From the NCBI GenBank assembly GCA_950097015.1, contig CATNEN010000014.1:248001-312000 (forward strand): DNA of 64,000 nt, in the 5' to 3' direction. The stretch comes from Macrostomum hystrix. Its lineage: Eukaryota > Platyhelminthes > Macrostomidae. The notes below the pieces were generated by a model, which did not search any database, had not been told where the DNA came from, and was given only the letters and a program-made list of their open reading frames with translations. Below, piece by piece: positions 45,069 to 57,739 of this stretch. The first letter of the stretch is position 1, and the number at the start of each line of letters is the position of its first letter. Position numbers and translations under genes: made by a program.

Positions 45069-46629
45069 TCATGTAGTTTGGAAATCACTTAAGAAGACCT
45101 AAAATAAAAAAAGCAGATAGGTAAGAACAAGAATCTGAATCATTCCATTTCTAGATTCTATAATCAGAAAAAATATAACCAACTTAAAATGACTAGGCCC
45201 TACCTATATAGCAATTATGACATTGACTCATAAATCAATTAACTAGCCTATAAATGAAAATATAATTTTTAGACTCAATTATAATATATTTTAAATAATA
45301 AAATGTTTGTGTATAATGATTTAGAATGAGTTCAGAAGAGATAGTAACAAAAAAGAAGCAGCAGTAAATAGAATTTCCTTACTTTTTTATTTTTCATCAT
45401 TCCCATGCACTTTATACCAAACTTGGGGATCAGTTGCAGAGTTGCCTCTTGCACCAAGGTCCCTGAGCTTGATTCAATAGCAAGGCCACATTTATTTGGG
45501 GCGCAACCATTTGATAAGGCCTGGGGGCATGTCATGCAGTTTACACCCTTGAGGGCCAACCTCTAAAGGCACAGTGAAATCTATACGGTCTGATTATGAG
45601 AAAGTCAGGGTAGATGTACATACCTATGTGAGTATGTGCCTGCATTTAGTATCTGTGTGCATGTGTTCTCAGGAGTCAGCAAAATGGGCAGAATTGCCTC
45701 CACCCTAGCTGAAAGTCTAGTGTCACCAAATGATTTATAGGCCTACCATTGCTATACTAGGGCTAATATACCAGCAGCCCTCCTGCAATTATTATTATTA
45801 TAATCATGCTAAACTATTAGGTCAAGATAGATCAAGATGACAAGAGTTTAGAATATAAATGATAACATTATTTTTATAGGGGCCTAACAATTTTCAACAG
45901 ATAAATCTATTAAGAATACAAAAAATACTGATTTTAACTACAATAACTAATCAAAATATATTTTTTACAATTCAGGGCATTTCTGGTCAAAATGGTGCAT
46001 TAGCTAGATTGTAGATTTATTACAATGAAGACAAATTGTAATTATTAAAATTGATTGAGCTGAGTGACTATTAAATGAATTAGGCCCTAGTTGTGCTTAC
46101 ATTTTGTTTCTCCAACATACTTCTAGATGCAGTGTTATAGCATCATTAAAACTTTTCTAAATTTCTTTAACTTTGTTAACTTATTAGTTACATAGTTAGG
46201 AGGTGAGTGTTAGAGTGGTCAACTATATTAGCCTCTTGCATCAAGTCAAGGTCCCCAAATTAAATGTACAAACCCGTGACTTTGAGTGTGTGAGCCTATG
46301 TATGGTATCTATGTGTCCGTGGGGTTAGGGTTAGGGTTATGGTAACTAACCATATAACTATATATATATATGGTTGCTCAAAATGGGCAGCATTCCCACC
46401 TTGCTGGCCGTAGCCTGTAGGTCTAGTATCATCAAATAATGTGGCACTGCTTGCAGCCCTGCTGCGATTATTATTAAGCCCTAAGCTTATTATAGATCCA
46501 AGCGTTAAATGTAAAACAGGCAAAAAATAACTTTTAGGCTAGGCCTTACGTTTTTATTTCGTTGAAAGTATAAAACAGTATAGTGGAAGCAAACTTTTCA
46601 TGGGTTCTGGTCTCTTCATCTGCCGCCAT
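45069..46629 (-). CDS. Possible small 3-exon gene of unknown function
   Basis: Exons on -: 46629-46550 (starts MAADEETRTHEKFASTILFY, donor GTAAGG), 45560-45383 (LALKGVNCMTCPQALSNG..., donor GTAAGG), 45098-45069 (VFLSDFQTT, stop; acceptor TTTATTTTAG). Phases close for 95 residues. An acidic start, a CxxC in the middle and a lysine-rich stretch (MMKNKK) are the only features. Exon 2's end is also in phase with the first exon found of the orphan receptor at 44846, so these could instead be its 5' exons. Part of exon 2 lies close to dispersed repeat sequence, so the model may be spurious. Confidence 0.35.
45655..45810 (+). repeat. Short dispersed repeat with ATT tail, copy b
   Basis: Contains AAAATGGGCAGAATTGCCTC, GTCTAGTGTCACCAAAT, CAGCCCTCCTGCAATT and an ATT tail; related to 35470-35580 and 46285-46480. 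Confidence 0.7.
46285..46480 (+). repeat. Short dispersed repeat with ATT tail, copy c
   Basis: Contains AAAATGGGCAGCATTCCCAC, GTCTAGTATCATCAAATAAT, GCAGCCCTGCTGCGATTATT. Two telomere-like TTAGGG units sit inside it near 46323. Confidence 0.7.
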
Positions 46630-47329
46630 CTTGTCGGCCAACAGACACTTGTTGACTTATTTGTAGGAAACCGAAATTCATAAGCAATGAGAAAGCATTT
46701 GCTAAATTTTAAATTTAAAGGGTGCATGTATACATACTCACTGGCTAACTAGTAAGTATAAATGCATAACAAAATCGAGGACCGTTTCTTGGAAAATTTC
46801 TTGAATGCAGACTTCCCCCGAAAATGCACGAGCGAGATAGGAACTTTTCGCGTTTTTCACAAATGTTTAACATTTTTTGGGAAGCAAACAGATCTAATGC
46901 TGTTTTTCTAATATATATCTAATAATATATTTCGCAAAGCATGTTGCTTAAACTAATTTTGCATAGCTTATTTCATCAAATATAAATTATTCTTTTCGTT
47001 TATTTATTATGAATTACAATAGCAACCAATCAGACATAAATTAGCATATATTGATTGGCTAATGATTTGCTGATGAAAACATTTTTTTAAATTCTCGCAA
47101 TACACTTGAAATTGATTAGAAAGCGACTATAAAATTGAGTTATTTACGAGATAGCTATTGAGTGGCTATTGTGCTTTATAATAAATAAACGAAAATAAAA
47201 TTAAGACCAAATATTTATGATCGAAGCTGTAGCTTTCTCTTGATATTGATTTTCTGAGAAGTATACTGCAGCTGTATGACGTTAACTTTTATTTGTACCA
47301 CCCCGTGGAGTCGTTTCTATAAATATATG
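46630..47329. other. AT-rich spacer
   Basis: No gene seen. It may include part of the 5' LTR of the adjacent gypsy element, but no matching 3' LTR could be found. Confidence 0.4.
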
Positions 47330-47435
47330 TGTGTAGCGCTGAGAGGCCGGACGTGTTTGGACCTCCCTGGCTCGATCAACTTGAAACCTGTGAATCGTGT
47401 GTCTCTCATTCTTACTTGATTAAAAGAATGCAACA

Positions 47436-48430
47436 TGGTGGCAGCGGTGGGGGCTCTAACCACCCGTGCAACTTGCGCTTTAATGACGGAGCGCCCGGTG
47501 AATACTCTGAAGACACTAATGAAGAAACCAGCGGAGTGCGGGAGCCGGTTTCACTGGAGGGCGCGAATCTAATGGAAACAATGAAGTTGCTTCTGACGCA
47601 CCAGAGTCGGCAACTTCAGGAATTGACTCGCGCGCAAGAAAGACAGTCAGCGTTCTACATGGATCAACTGGCGCGTCAGCAGGCGGAGTTCACGAGGCTG
47701 CTCGCCGAGGCCAAGCCACGGCCTCCAGCGGCGTAACCCAAGCTATTTAAGCTGACGGACTCTAATGACATCGAGGCATTCCTGATGACCTTCGAGAGGA
47801 CTGCCGCATGGTGTGGATGGCAAAAGTCGGAGTGGACGATCCGGCTGGCCGCTCTTGACAGGCGTCGCGCAGAGTTCATTCCACAGTCTGACGACAGCTG
47901 CGAGCGCGGACTACGGCCTGGCGAAGGCGACTATCCTAGCGAGGTACAACATCGGCGAGGAGACCTACCGACAGCGATTCCGGCCTTTGTGGAAGTCACC
48001 CGAAGAGACCTTCCAGGTGTTCGCGACGAAGCTGGAAGACCTGTTTGACCGGTGGATGATAGCTGGACTGGACGAGGACCAAAGAGAGGCGCTGTTAGGA
48101 GATGACCCCATCGTCAAGCAGAAAGTGCTCCTGGAGCAGTTTACAGAGTCTCTGACAAGGGGACTGCAAGTGTGGATGCGAGAGAGAAAGCCGAAGAACA
48201 TCAAAGAGACTGCGAATCTGGCCGATGACTATGCAATTGCAATTGGAACAACGACAAGACCGGTGGAACACCAGGACACCCGAACCAGGAGACTGCGGAA
48301 GGGGCTACTGTACCCAATGCTATCGCCCGACAAAGGACAGTTCAACGACCGCAAAGTCTCAAGCCTCCGATCAGCTGCTTGAATTGTGGAGGCCCCACAA
48401 GAGGTTTCGGTGTCCCAACAAGCCTTCTAA
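47436..48430 (+). pseudogene. gag remnant of gypsy element
   Basis: N-terminal part with a coiled-coil-like stretch (LTRAQERQSAFYMDQLARQQ), an in-frame stop near 47734, then KLTDSNDIEAFLMTFER, a frame change near 47860 and ARYNIGEETYRQRFR, typical of the gag/SCAN-like capsid of this lineage. A damaged CCHC knuckle (CLNCGGPHKRFRC across a frame change) lies at about 48378-48420. Confidence 0.75.
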
Positions 48431-48671
48431 TGTCCAGCTGGCCTCAGAAGCAAGAGCTATGGACGAGGCCTCGGACAGGTTCATCACTGGGCAGGCAGAC
48501 GGCATGGAACTGCGATTCCTGTTGGACACAGGAGCAGATCGAACCACGATCCGACGCAGCTGCCTGCCTGAGCACATCAATTCGACAGGACACCACGCAC
48601 TATTGCGCTGCTTTGGTGGCGACCTACACCGCCCTACTATCGCTAAAGTGGAGCTGCACCTAAACGGCTAA
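48430..48671 (+). pseudogene. Aspartic protease remnant of gypsy element
   Basis: Contains FLLDTGADRTTIRR, the retropepsin active-site loop, near 48520-48560, and ends at a stop at 48669-48671 right before the missing RT. Confidence 0.75.
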
Positions 48672-48892
48672 ACGAACTACCGAAGTCTGCGTGCCGACTC
48701 ACTCACAGTAAGCGCTTTGGCTGGACTGGATGTGATTAGCCGGCTCCAGCCAGGGGTTGGAGGCACCCCTAGCACAGGACCTGGGGGAGAGGCGCGCGAG
48801 GGGACTAAAGGCCTACCCCTCCCAGCCAATGAGAGAGAGGGGGTGCGCCACACCACCCAAAACCCTAGTTAAAGGGGGACGAGAGACTTCAC

Positions 48893-50249
48893 GTGGAAGG
48901 CATTGTGGCCAGCGGCCTAAACCAGATCGATCCCGAACCTGCTAATAAAGCAAAACCGAGAATGACTAGAGCACAGGTGCGTAAACATCAGCGAGAGTAC
49001 AACAAGGCGAAACAGGAAACAGCAGTGCGCCCCGTTGCATTAGATTACCAGGCAGCCCTACAAGACGACAGTGAGCTTCAGGTGGCAGTACAAACCAGTG
49101 AATTGATAGCAGAAAGCAACGGCAGATTGTATCGACGTCAAGCAGTCGGCGAGGACCAACTGGTGCTTCCGAGAGCTCTGCGTGCTACGGCGCTGTCTCA
49201 GGCCCATGAGAGTGCGTTCGCTGGGCACCTGGGAAGAAGAAAGACCTATCAATGATTGGAACAGCGATTCTGGTGGCCGACAATGATCAAGGACGTGAAG
49301 GACTTCGTAGCAACGTGCGAAAAGTTTCAGAAGACGGCTCGAATCCCGAGCAGCCACCGGGTGCAGCTTGTGCGAGTGCCTGGAGTGGAGGAGGCCTTTA
49401 CCAAAGTTATCATCGACCTTAGCGGGCCGTATCCAAGGACGGCGAGCGGTCACCAGTACATCCTGTCGGTTATCGATGCCGCTACTCGGTTTTCAGAAGG
49501 ATTCCCACTGCGCAAGATCGATGCGGAGTCTGTGGCCAAGGCATTGATGGACTGCTTTGTGAGGACCGGCTTCCCAAAGGCCCCAGAGCGACAGAGGCAC
49601 TAACTTCTCCTCGGCACTGCTGCAGGCCCTGTACCGGTGCACCGCAGTTGAAGGCATCCAGTCGACACCGTACCACGCGCAAAGCCAGGCGCTGGTGGAG
49701 AGGTTCCACGGAACGCTCAAGACTATGTTGAGGCGGCTGCCAGCTCGCGAGAAAAAGAGGTGGGACCAGTACCTGCCTTATTTACTGTTTGCCATCCGAG
49801 AGGTGCCTAACGAGACAACTGGTTTCTCCCCTTTCGAACTGTTGTATGGACGGACCGTCTTCTCGTACTTACGAGGACCGCTGCGACAGACCTGGGACGA
49901 GCAACTATCCGAAGAGAAGAAAAACATCATCTCCTTTGTGCTGGCCCAGAGAGATCGGCTGCGTGCCGGTCAAGAAGCAGCACGGAGCAACGAAGACGTA
50001 GTTCGGAAGCGCCAAAAGCTCTGGTACGACCGGAAGTCGCGGGAACGAGAGCTGAAGCCCGGGGATCAGGTGCTGCTGCTGTTGCCATCGACAGCCAAGA
50101 AGCTCCACTCTGAGTGGCGCGGCCCCTGTGAAGTACTGGAGAATTGCGGCGACGTGAACTATCGGATCCGGATTGGCACGGCAACCAACACGTTCCACAT
50201 CAATCTGCTCAAGAAATACAACGCGCGAGAGTCGATTCTGGTGTGGTGA
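48893..50249 (+). pseudogene. Integrase remnant of gypsy element
   Basis: Zinc-binding part (HESAFAGHLGRRKTYQ, stop, then RFWWPTMIKDVKDFVATCEK; the second Cys is replaced), catalytic core (KVIIDLSGPYPRTASGHQYI, SVIDAATRF), a frame change near 49590, then STPYHAQSQALVERFHGTLK with the catalytic Glu, and a C-terminal chromo-like barrel (ELKPGDQVLLLLPSTAKKLH). Two breaks. Confidence 0.85.
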
Positions 50250-50566
50250 GTACATTCTTGTGAATAAATTGAAATTCCATATGTATTCACAAGCTTTTTG
50301 CGCAATATAATTTATTTTATTCTGTGAAAAAGTAGAACTTGGCTCTGACCTTGACCCTATATTCTGATTGGCTTATTTCCTATGCGTAAAACTGGGAGTT
50401 ATTGTACCAAATGTGTTAAACACCTAATTAGTACTTTTTATTGCTATAATAATAAACATGTTTTGAGTGTTGCCTTCGCCGTCCCCGCCCCTTCATACGT
50501 CACAGCTAGTCGAACAAGCTAACATAGGAAGCAATAGATTTAAAATTCCAACCCAAATCCACTACA

Positions 50567-50613
50567 CAATAACAACAACAACAACAACAACAACAGCAAC
50601 AACAACAACAACA
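50567..50613 (+). repeat. CAA trinucleotide repeat, LINE tail
   Basis: About 15 CAA units with one CAG; GTT on the LINE's strand, at its 3' end. Confidence 0.85.
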
Positions 50614-50659
50614 AACTACAGCCACCCTGGCTGAAGCCAAAGAGCGAGAAGCTGTCAAA

Positions 50660-52620
50660 AGGCGCGCGCAAGCGCAGACATGCCTAGGAGGATCAGTCCG
50701 CGAGGGTCAGAGATGCCGGTACAGCTCATCGTTGCTGATATTGGTCGTGGGGTACAAACGCCCCCTCAGCCGGTCTGGCAGTTCGCAGGGAGTGAAACGT
50801 CCCCCAGGCGAGCGCCCTGCGCTCGGCGATGTCGTCCTGCACGCTTGGTACTAGACCGCCGAGGTAGGTGAAAGCCGTGCAGCGAGGGAGCAGCGCCGCC
50901 TGCCCGCTCACATCATGACAGCGGATCTCAGCGGTCAGGGGCGGTCAGCACCATCGTCTTTTTGGCGTTCACAGACAGCCCGACCACGGTGGCTGCCGCG
51001 GCCGTCAGTTTGTCAAGCAGGCGCTGGGCTCCTTCCGCAGAGCTTGACAGCAGCGCCAGATCGTCTGCGTACGCCATTACGGAGAGCCTCTTCTCGAGAT
51101 GTCGTCTACTTGTTCTGCGACAGAGCAAAAAGCCGTCGGAGTCATCAGGAAGGCTGACGCGCAGCACCTAGTCCGGGACCAGGACTAACAGGAAAGGCGC
51201 CAGAGTGTCCCCCTGCAGCACGCCAGAGGACGTGTCGAGGAAGTCCGACCGACCGTCTGGCGTCACAACTGCTGCCCTGGTCTCCTGGAACAGGACCATC
51301 ACAGCCATTGCCAGAATGGTCGCAATGACTCGCCTTGACACCGAATCGAAGGCCTTCAGGAAGTCCACGAAGATGCAGACGACGATCGATTGGTGGATGC
51401 TAACCTCTTCTAGGATGCGGCGCAACGCGAGAATTTGTGTCGCTGTGCCCCTGCCTGGCCTGAAACCGTTCTGCTCTTGCCGGAGAAACTGGTCCAGCAC
51501 TGGCTGCAGCCGCGTCAGCAGCACCCTGTTGTATACAACTTCGCGTCGCAGGACATCAATGAGATTCAATGCTCGGTGCCGGGCTTCTTTGGGATCCCAA
51601 CGATGTGCGCGGTCCGCCACTCGTGAGGGGCGACGCCCCCCGCTAACACGCGGTTCATCACTTGCGTAACTTCCTGCGCCACTCGTGGGAGGCGCAACAC
51701 TTCGACCGGCACTTCGTCAGGACCCGTGGCCTTGCCTCCCGGCGTCTTCTTTGCGAGCTGTAGCACCTCGTCGATGTCGATGGTGATAGGGCTGGTGTGA
51801 AAGGCGCTCTCCTCCGGCAGCGCAACCTCTTCAGGGAGCGACATATCGTCGTTCAGAGGCGGTGGAGGCGCGTTGAGGAAGCCGGAGAAGAAGTCCCGGA
51901 GCTCGTTTCGTCTCTCTTCGGGCGTGTCACCTGCCAGGTTTAGCGCATTGCGCCGCTTGCGGCCCGTCAGCTGGTGACAACCGGCCAAACGGGGCGGGGC
52001 TTCTTGTCAGGGCCGGCGTCGGTGACTTCCCGGATAGAGGCCTCCACTGCGGCGAACTGCCGCATCTTGAAGGTCTCCGCTAGGGCCTTCTCTGCGTTGG
52101 CTGTCCGCTCTTCCGCAGTCTCTCAACTGTCAGCCGAGCCTGCCGGAGTAACTCGTCATCCTGCCACACAGGCTTACCGCTTTGTGCTGGGTGTACAAGC
52201 GGTAGTGTCTTAGTGGCGGCGACATAGACGGCGGTGCTGATGTCCGAGTATTCGGCTGCGGCGGTTGCATCCGGCCTCCCGAATTCTAACGCTTCAGTGA
52301 AGGCCATGCAGAAGCGGCCCCTCACGGATGGATTGCGCAAGGCGCGGAAATAGCATGTCGCCTTGCAAAGTCAACCTGTGCGTCGGTTTTGTTGTTCTCG
52401 CGTTGCATGACGAAACGGGAGCGCTCGGACTGCCGCAGTACAGCGCATAAGTCTTCGAGCACCAGCACCGAGTCGCGCTGAGCCAACGCCTCCAGCTGTG
52501 CCGACAGGAACTCCATGAATTGCTGGTGCTCCGTCGGGTGCGCAGCCGTGGGAGCATTGGCGCAGAACAGACGCACGTTGCGCCAACGTTGACGCAAGTC
52601 AACTCGCAGCAGTCGCGGTG
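50660..52620 (-). pseudogene. LINE ORF2 remnant: endonuclease end, reverse transcriptase
   Basis: Pieces in different frames: 52340-52080 (GKPVWQDDELLRQARLTVER), 51988-51566 (KTPGGKATGPDEVPVEVLRL, AHIVGIPKKPG), 51620-51168 (QNGFRPGRGTATQILALRRI, FVDFLKAFDSVSRR, GVLQGDTLAPFLLVLV), 51167-50928 (AYADDLALLSSSAEGAQRLL), 50911-50726 (TAFTYLGGLVPSVQDDIAER). The YADD box is preserved, but a full-length ORF is not. Confidence 0.75.
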
Positions 52621-53149
52621 ATAGGCTTTCGCATCGTGTGCATCGCTGTAGCCGGGGGCTGATCAGAGCGCCGACTCTTCCTCGGCCTCTTGAGTCCGCT
52701 GAGGTGTACTGTAGGAGCCAGCCGCCGTCGAGATGCTCTTGGTGAAGCCCCGGCTCGGTTGTGATGGAAAGCTCCTGCAGCTACACAACAACTCTAAGTA
52801 AACACTCGTCACAAATGCGATCTTTTATATAATCTACAACAAGCAATGCGCAGACGAATATATTTTAATTGTCCTTTCGGCAGACGAGATTGCACGGTGT
52901 TTCTTTTAAAGACAAGTTAAAAGCAGACGATGCCTTAAAAGAGACTGGAAACTTTTATAATTATTGTTAGTCCAAACAACCCTCATTTCTTCTGTGCCTA
53001 AACTAAACCCGACAATGATTAGGCGATCAATCAAGGATTCAGCAACTGCTTGGAAAATACATACAATCTGAATCGGATTACAGAACGACAAGTCACAGCC
53101 CTGAAATTATCTAATTTGAAATTATCATGGGCCTAAATGAGATCTTATA

Positions 53150-53193
53150 GTCACTTCGTCAACTGCGTTTCGTCAAATTGTTGACGAAGTGAC
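53150..53193. repeat. Hairpin with 14-bp perfect arms
   Basis: GTCACTTCGTCAAC (53150-53163) and GTTGACGAAGTGAC (53180-53193). The right arm motif recurs at about 53218-53233 and another CGTCAAC follows near 53252, suggesting the end of a small inverted-repeat element. Confidence 0.7.
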
Positions 53194-56100
53194 CAGAATT
53201 GGCGAAGCTTAATCTGTTGTTGACGAAGTGACCAAGCTTTCTTAGCTGTTCGTCAACTATAGTTTTCAACTATAGCCGCGGAATGCATCTTGCAACGTGC
53301 AACATGACTATGACATGAACATTAAATGCATTCAGCTTGCTGCATACACCGCTACTTTAGTCCCCCTCCAGTCCTCGGATCCAGTACTCCACCTTTTCTC
53401 TGCATGCATGGTTCTCTGAGTTGGTTTTGATCTAGAATTCTGGTTCTATAGTCCTTGCTCTCTTCACGTGCCTCGGCCGTCCAAACGCATCTTCAGCCGC
53501 GTCAGACACTTCTGCGATAAATCAAGAGTGGTCTCTACGGGACTCAAGCCAGTTTTACGACGCCCTCCGTAAGGGTACAAAACAATACACACACCGTAAA
53601 TTGCGGGTTTAAAATTACACGAATATAAAACTAACAATGTTTATACGCTTAACACACCCTTTAGATTTTTTATTTATTGCTGGCCTTAATTTTCTCTTTA
53701 ATTTAAAAAAAATACTATTATTTTTTTTTACTCCAAAAACCTTTAGCTATTAAGCAAACAGTCATTCTTAAATTAAATAATAAATTGCCGCAACGATTAA
53801 TACATGTTAAAGTTTTTTAAATGTAAGCGTAGCGATTAAGATAACTCGGACTATAGAGTAGCCAGTTAGGCCTACAATAAGTGTTAGTTGTCTTCCTAAG
53901 ATTAGGCCTAACCACTAAACCAGTACCATTACTAGTTACTTGACTTCAACCAGACTTACCAGTACTAGTTATGATATAAGTCTTAGATTTAGCCTCAAGC
54001 TTAACTGCTAAAACAATTCAAAGTATAAAAACAAAAATGATTGTAAGTTTTATTTAAAATTTCGGATTAGAATAGGTCTACACAAATTTATTTGTGTTGA
54101 CCATGCTCATACGTAGTCTACACAAACAAACTAATAAAAGCATAGGATTTTCGTGTACCTTGCACACTTCCCTTGTAGCCAGGCAGAGCAATGACATGGT
54201 GCAACTATTTTTATTTGCTATTGCCTCTATTGCTTGCTATTGTTAAACTTTTTTAACCATGCATATGCTGCATACATTGAACACTCAGTATATGTGTAGT
54301 GAGTTGTACATAATATTATCAGTAAATTACTTTAAGCAATGCACTGTTTTGGGATTGGTAAATTAAACTAATTGTTTATGCTGTTAGTGTCAAGTATACT
54401 TAACTATGCAGGGTAATAGGAATAAATTATGCTTATGGCAAATTTTGCAAGGCCAAAAAATCAGTTAGCTTTCGAATGGCCTCCAGTCTTTCTGTAATTT
54501 AATCCAATGTTTAATTTAGGTCCCTATCTAATTATAACTATAGGCCTAGCCTTAAACAGGAATGCATAACAGTAAAACTCAAATATTTTTATAAAACACT
54601 TGTCAGCTGGTCTGTGTAATCACCAAACCAGACCACAAAAGACTATAGTGCTAGTGGGACCAAGGCAATAGTTATTTATTTTTTTAATTTGGCTAAGAGA
54701 GCTAAGGGCCTTACTCTTGAAGATATTGTATACGCCGGATTCCTCCGGTGTACACCATGGCTTAGGCCAATTTGGAGTACAGTTTCTGGCGTACAAAAAC
54801 TCTGAAAAAATGTAATGGCATACAAAGTAACAACTGGACAAGTGCAACTTTAATTGGCATACAGTATTATAAAAGCCTAATAAAATGTAACTCATAAGAT
54901 AACATAAGACATTTAAATTTTTTATATATTCTCTGCTCGCAAATATATCTTAGTTTGTTTTGTAATAAAAAACAAATTAATAAAAATGCCAGCAAATAAA
55001 ATGTAAGGATTATTACACAGTTTACGGAAGTGAATTTGTTTATTTTGTTTTACCTTATCATGCAAATTGCTTCGATCGAAATGTATTAATCTACATCATA
55101 CATTTTTGTAATTTTTGTCACAACAGCAGTGCAAGAAAGTTAATGAAGAAATTCTCAGTTGACTGCTTTTGGCGTACAATTATTTTGTGCTGAAAAACAT
55201 TGGTGTACAATGGTGTACATTACATTTTATTTTACTTTCTGCCTCCGGCGTACACATAGCATGATCGAGACTATAGGCTAAGGGCAAGGCTAGATATGTC
55301 TGTATAGTCTATGTCTATCTGTCTGGTTGTCTATCTGTCTAGTTGATATTGTAAAGGTCAATAGTAAATGTTTTTAAACTAAAAACATCCTGGAATTGAG
55401 CCTCAAAACAAAGCATTTCAATTCTGGGATTTTTAGGCTTGAAATTGGTTTGTAGTTTGGGCTAATTATAATCCTTAGGATTATAACATTGCAAGATCAG
55501 GATTAAAGGAATTTTAAGGCTTAAATCCTGAGATTGCTTTGGCATTTAAACCAATTTCAAGTCTCCATCTCTTTCAACTTAAGTATTATGTAAAATTCAC
55601 AAAAAATTAAAACTTTCAAAATATTACAATTAATATAACTGCTGCTTACATGTCTCTGTTGAAATCTGACATCAAGAAATAGTAGAATTTGTTAAAACTG
55701 TTTTAATCAAGTGCCACAATTTGTAAAATGATTTACTGAAACAATTTTTTTTCTCTTAAAACAATTATCCTTCAAAGTTTACTTTCAAGATTTTGGTATG
55801 ATATATCAACATCATATATAGTGTATAATATTCTTCGGACAAAAGCTAATAGCAGACTAATCTTGTCATAGAAAAAAATATGTGTACAATGTATATATAT
55901 GTAGATTTTTGCATGGTGAAGTACAGTTAAATTAAAGGAAATATGATGTGGGATTTAACAGCTAAAACAAGTATAATTTTGGTGTCAATTTGATATAAAA
56001 TATTTAGCTAGCAATTTGTCTGCCTCAATTCCTAAATTTAGGCTTCCCTAAATTTATGTTTTAATGCAACTAAAACTAAAAAATAAAAGCCAACAAAAAT

Positions 56101-56724
56101 AGAAAAAGCAATCATTCATTTCACAAAATAAAAAAATTCTCTGAACAAGCAAGCCAAAAAGAATAATAACATTTTTTTAAAATAATTTCTGAAACTATAT
56201 TAAATGTCATCATAAAATTGTCAGCTTCTGAAAAGTATGTTCAAGAGACAGTGGCATGTTCTATAACTATCAAATTGCTGGCTAGCTATCAAGTTGCAAT
56301 GTTTAGTAATATTCTATTGTAGTCTAGGATTCTCACTGATCAATTCTTTGTGTACTTGTGTACTGTGTACTGCTCAATGCCAGGGTTGCAACATTGTAGC
56401 TGAAAAACTCTTCTGCAATCTGGAAGAAAATTGGGTGAATTTCTTTACTTTGTGGTTATTTTTGGTTGAGCCATGTCTAAGCCACATACATTAGATATTG
56501 CTTCCTAAGCTAGATAATATGGTTGTAATGCTTGCACTGACTCTTAGTATTGGCTCTTAGGCTACTCATTAGCATGTGAATTTTTGCAGTTTGGGCTATA
56601 TCTTAACAAATTGTTGCCGTATCCTGTACTGAGGATGGTCAGATTCTGTGGCTGGCTTTAATGTGATTTGTCAGCTTTTCTTTGCTTTTGGTGCTTGTGC
56701 CTCAAATATAGGAATTATAACTTT

Positions 56725-57075
56725 GGGCTTGGCTCTTGCTAGGTGACAGTTAAGAATGGTTTCCTGAACCTGAGTGGCTTCCACCTGCTCCATTATAGAG
56801 TAACAAGATTTTTAACTGTGGGCTTGGCTCTTGCCAGGTTGCAGCTAAGAATGGTTTCCTGAACCTGAGCAGCTTCCACCTGCTCCATTAGAGAGTAACA
56901 AGATTTTTAACTGTGGGCTTGGCTCTTGCCAGGTTGCAGCTAAGAATGGTTTCCTGAACCTGAGTGGCTTCCACCTGCTCCATTAGAGAGTAACAAGATT
57001 TTTAACTGTGGGCTTGGCTCTTGCCAGGTTGCAGCTAAGAATGGTTTCCTGAACCTGAGTGACTTCCACCTTCCT
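56725..57075 (+). repeat. 95-bp minisatellite, about 3.7 copies
   Basis: GGGCTTGGCTCTTGCCAGGT recurs at 56725, 56820, 56915 and 57010. Confidence 0.95.
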
Positions 57076-57739
57076 TTCCCGAAAAAAACATTGTAAACTT
57101 GTCAAGTCAGCAACTTGGTACTTTGTACTTGACTGTACTTAAAAAGTTTGTCATGTTGGAGATCCAAGTACTTGGCAAGAAGTAGGTCGGTCGACATGTA
57201 GTTCAAACATTTAATACTTAGGAAGTACTTGGAAGTTATTATCTGAAATAGTTTGGTATCTGTACTTGAAAGTAACTTTAAATTCAAAATCAACATCCCA
57301 AACTTGCCAAGCTTGTAACAATACTTTGCAGTAACTATTCAAGTATGTCATGTTTACTTTCAAAGTTACTTGTCAAGTTTATTAGGGTTAGGGTTAAATA
57401 ACCCTCTAATTCTAAGCTATGTCAATTCACCTCTGCACGTGAATGTACATAAAACAAGACATAAAATCGCAAACAGGCACAGGTGCGTACATGGCAGAGA
57501 ATCAATAACCGAGGAAACTGCTATACGCGCAGGCGCTTTATCACAATAAATAGCATGTGTTGCTTTAGTTTTGATCTTTTAGTTTTTTATAATAGAGAAT
57601 CAAACACATAATACATTTCTTCAAATTTATAATATTTCTGTTTATTTCTGTACAAATTTATCATTTGTCCACGCATATTGTCTAATTAAATGTCTTGATT
57701 TTTTGCTTATTTATTACATTCTACATTCTAATGGGATTG

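Larger units (their letters stand above)
47330..50270 (+). mobile_element. Ty3/gypsy LTR retrotransposon remnant lacking RT
   Basis: A primer-binding-like TGGTGGCAGCGGTGGGGG at about 47436 precedes gag, protease and integrase in the usual Ty3/gypsy order, but reverse transcriptase and RNase H are absent: protease ends near 48670 and the integrase region starts by about 48900. Several stops and frame changes. No matching LTR pair was recognised by eye, and no env-like ORF was seen. The copy is not autonomous. Confidence 0.82.
50560..52750 (-). mobile_element. Decayed APE-type LINE (RTE-like), 3' end at CAA repeat
   Basis: Opposite to the adjacent gypsy element. From right to left: damaged endonuclease region (about 52600-52300), linker, RT palm (52000-50930) and RT thumb (about 50890-50730), then a short tandem GTT tail (CAA on +) at 50567-50613. 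A simple-repeat 3' tail and the FVDFLKAFDSVSR / AYADDLALLS motifs fit RTE-type elements. Frames are broken in several places. Confidence 0.72.
52751..57739. other. AT-rich intergenic region, no gene seen
   Basis: About 5 kb of AT-rich sequence without plausible exons on either strand. It contains a hairpin (53150-53193), a 95-bp minisatellite (56725-57075) and a short telomere-like motif near 57383. Confidence 0.6.

Noticed and set aside
46319-46340. Telomere (two TTAGGG units), also near 57383
   Set aside because: Only two to three units in each place, inside a dispersed repeat or spacer; not a chromosome end.
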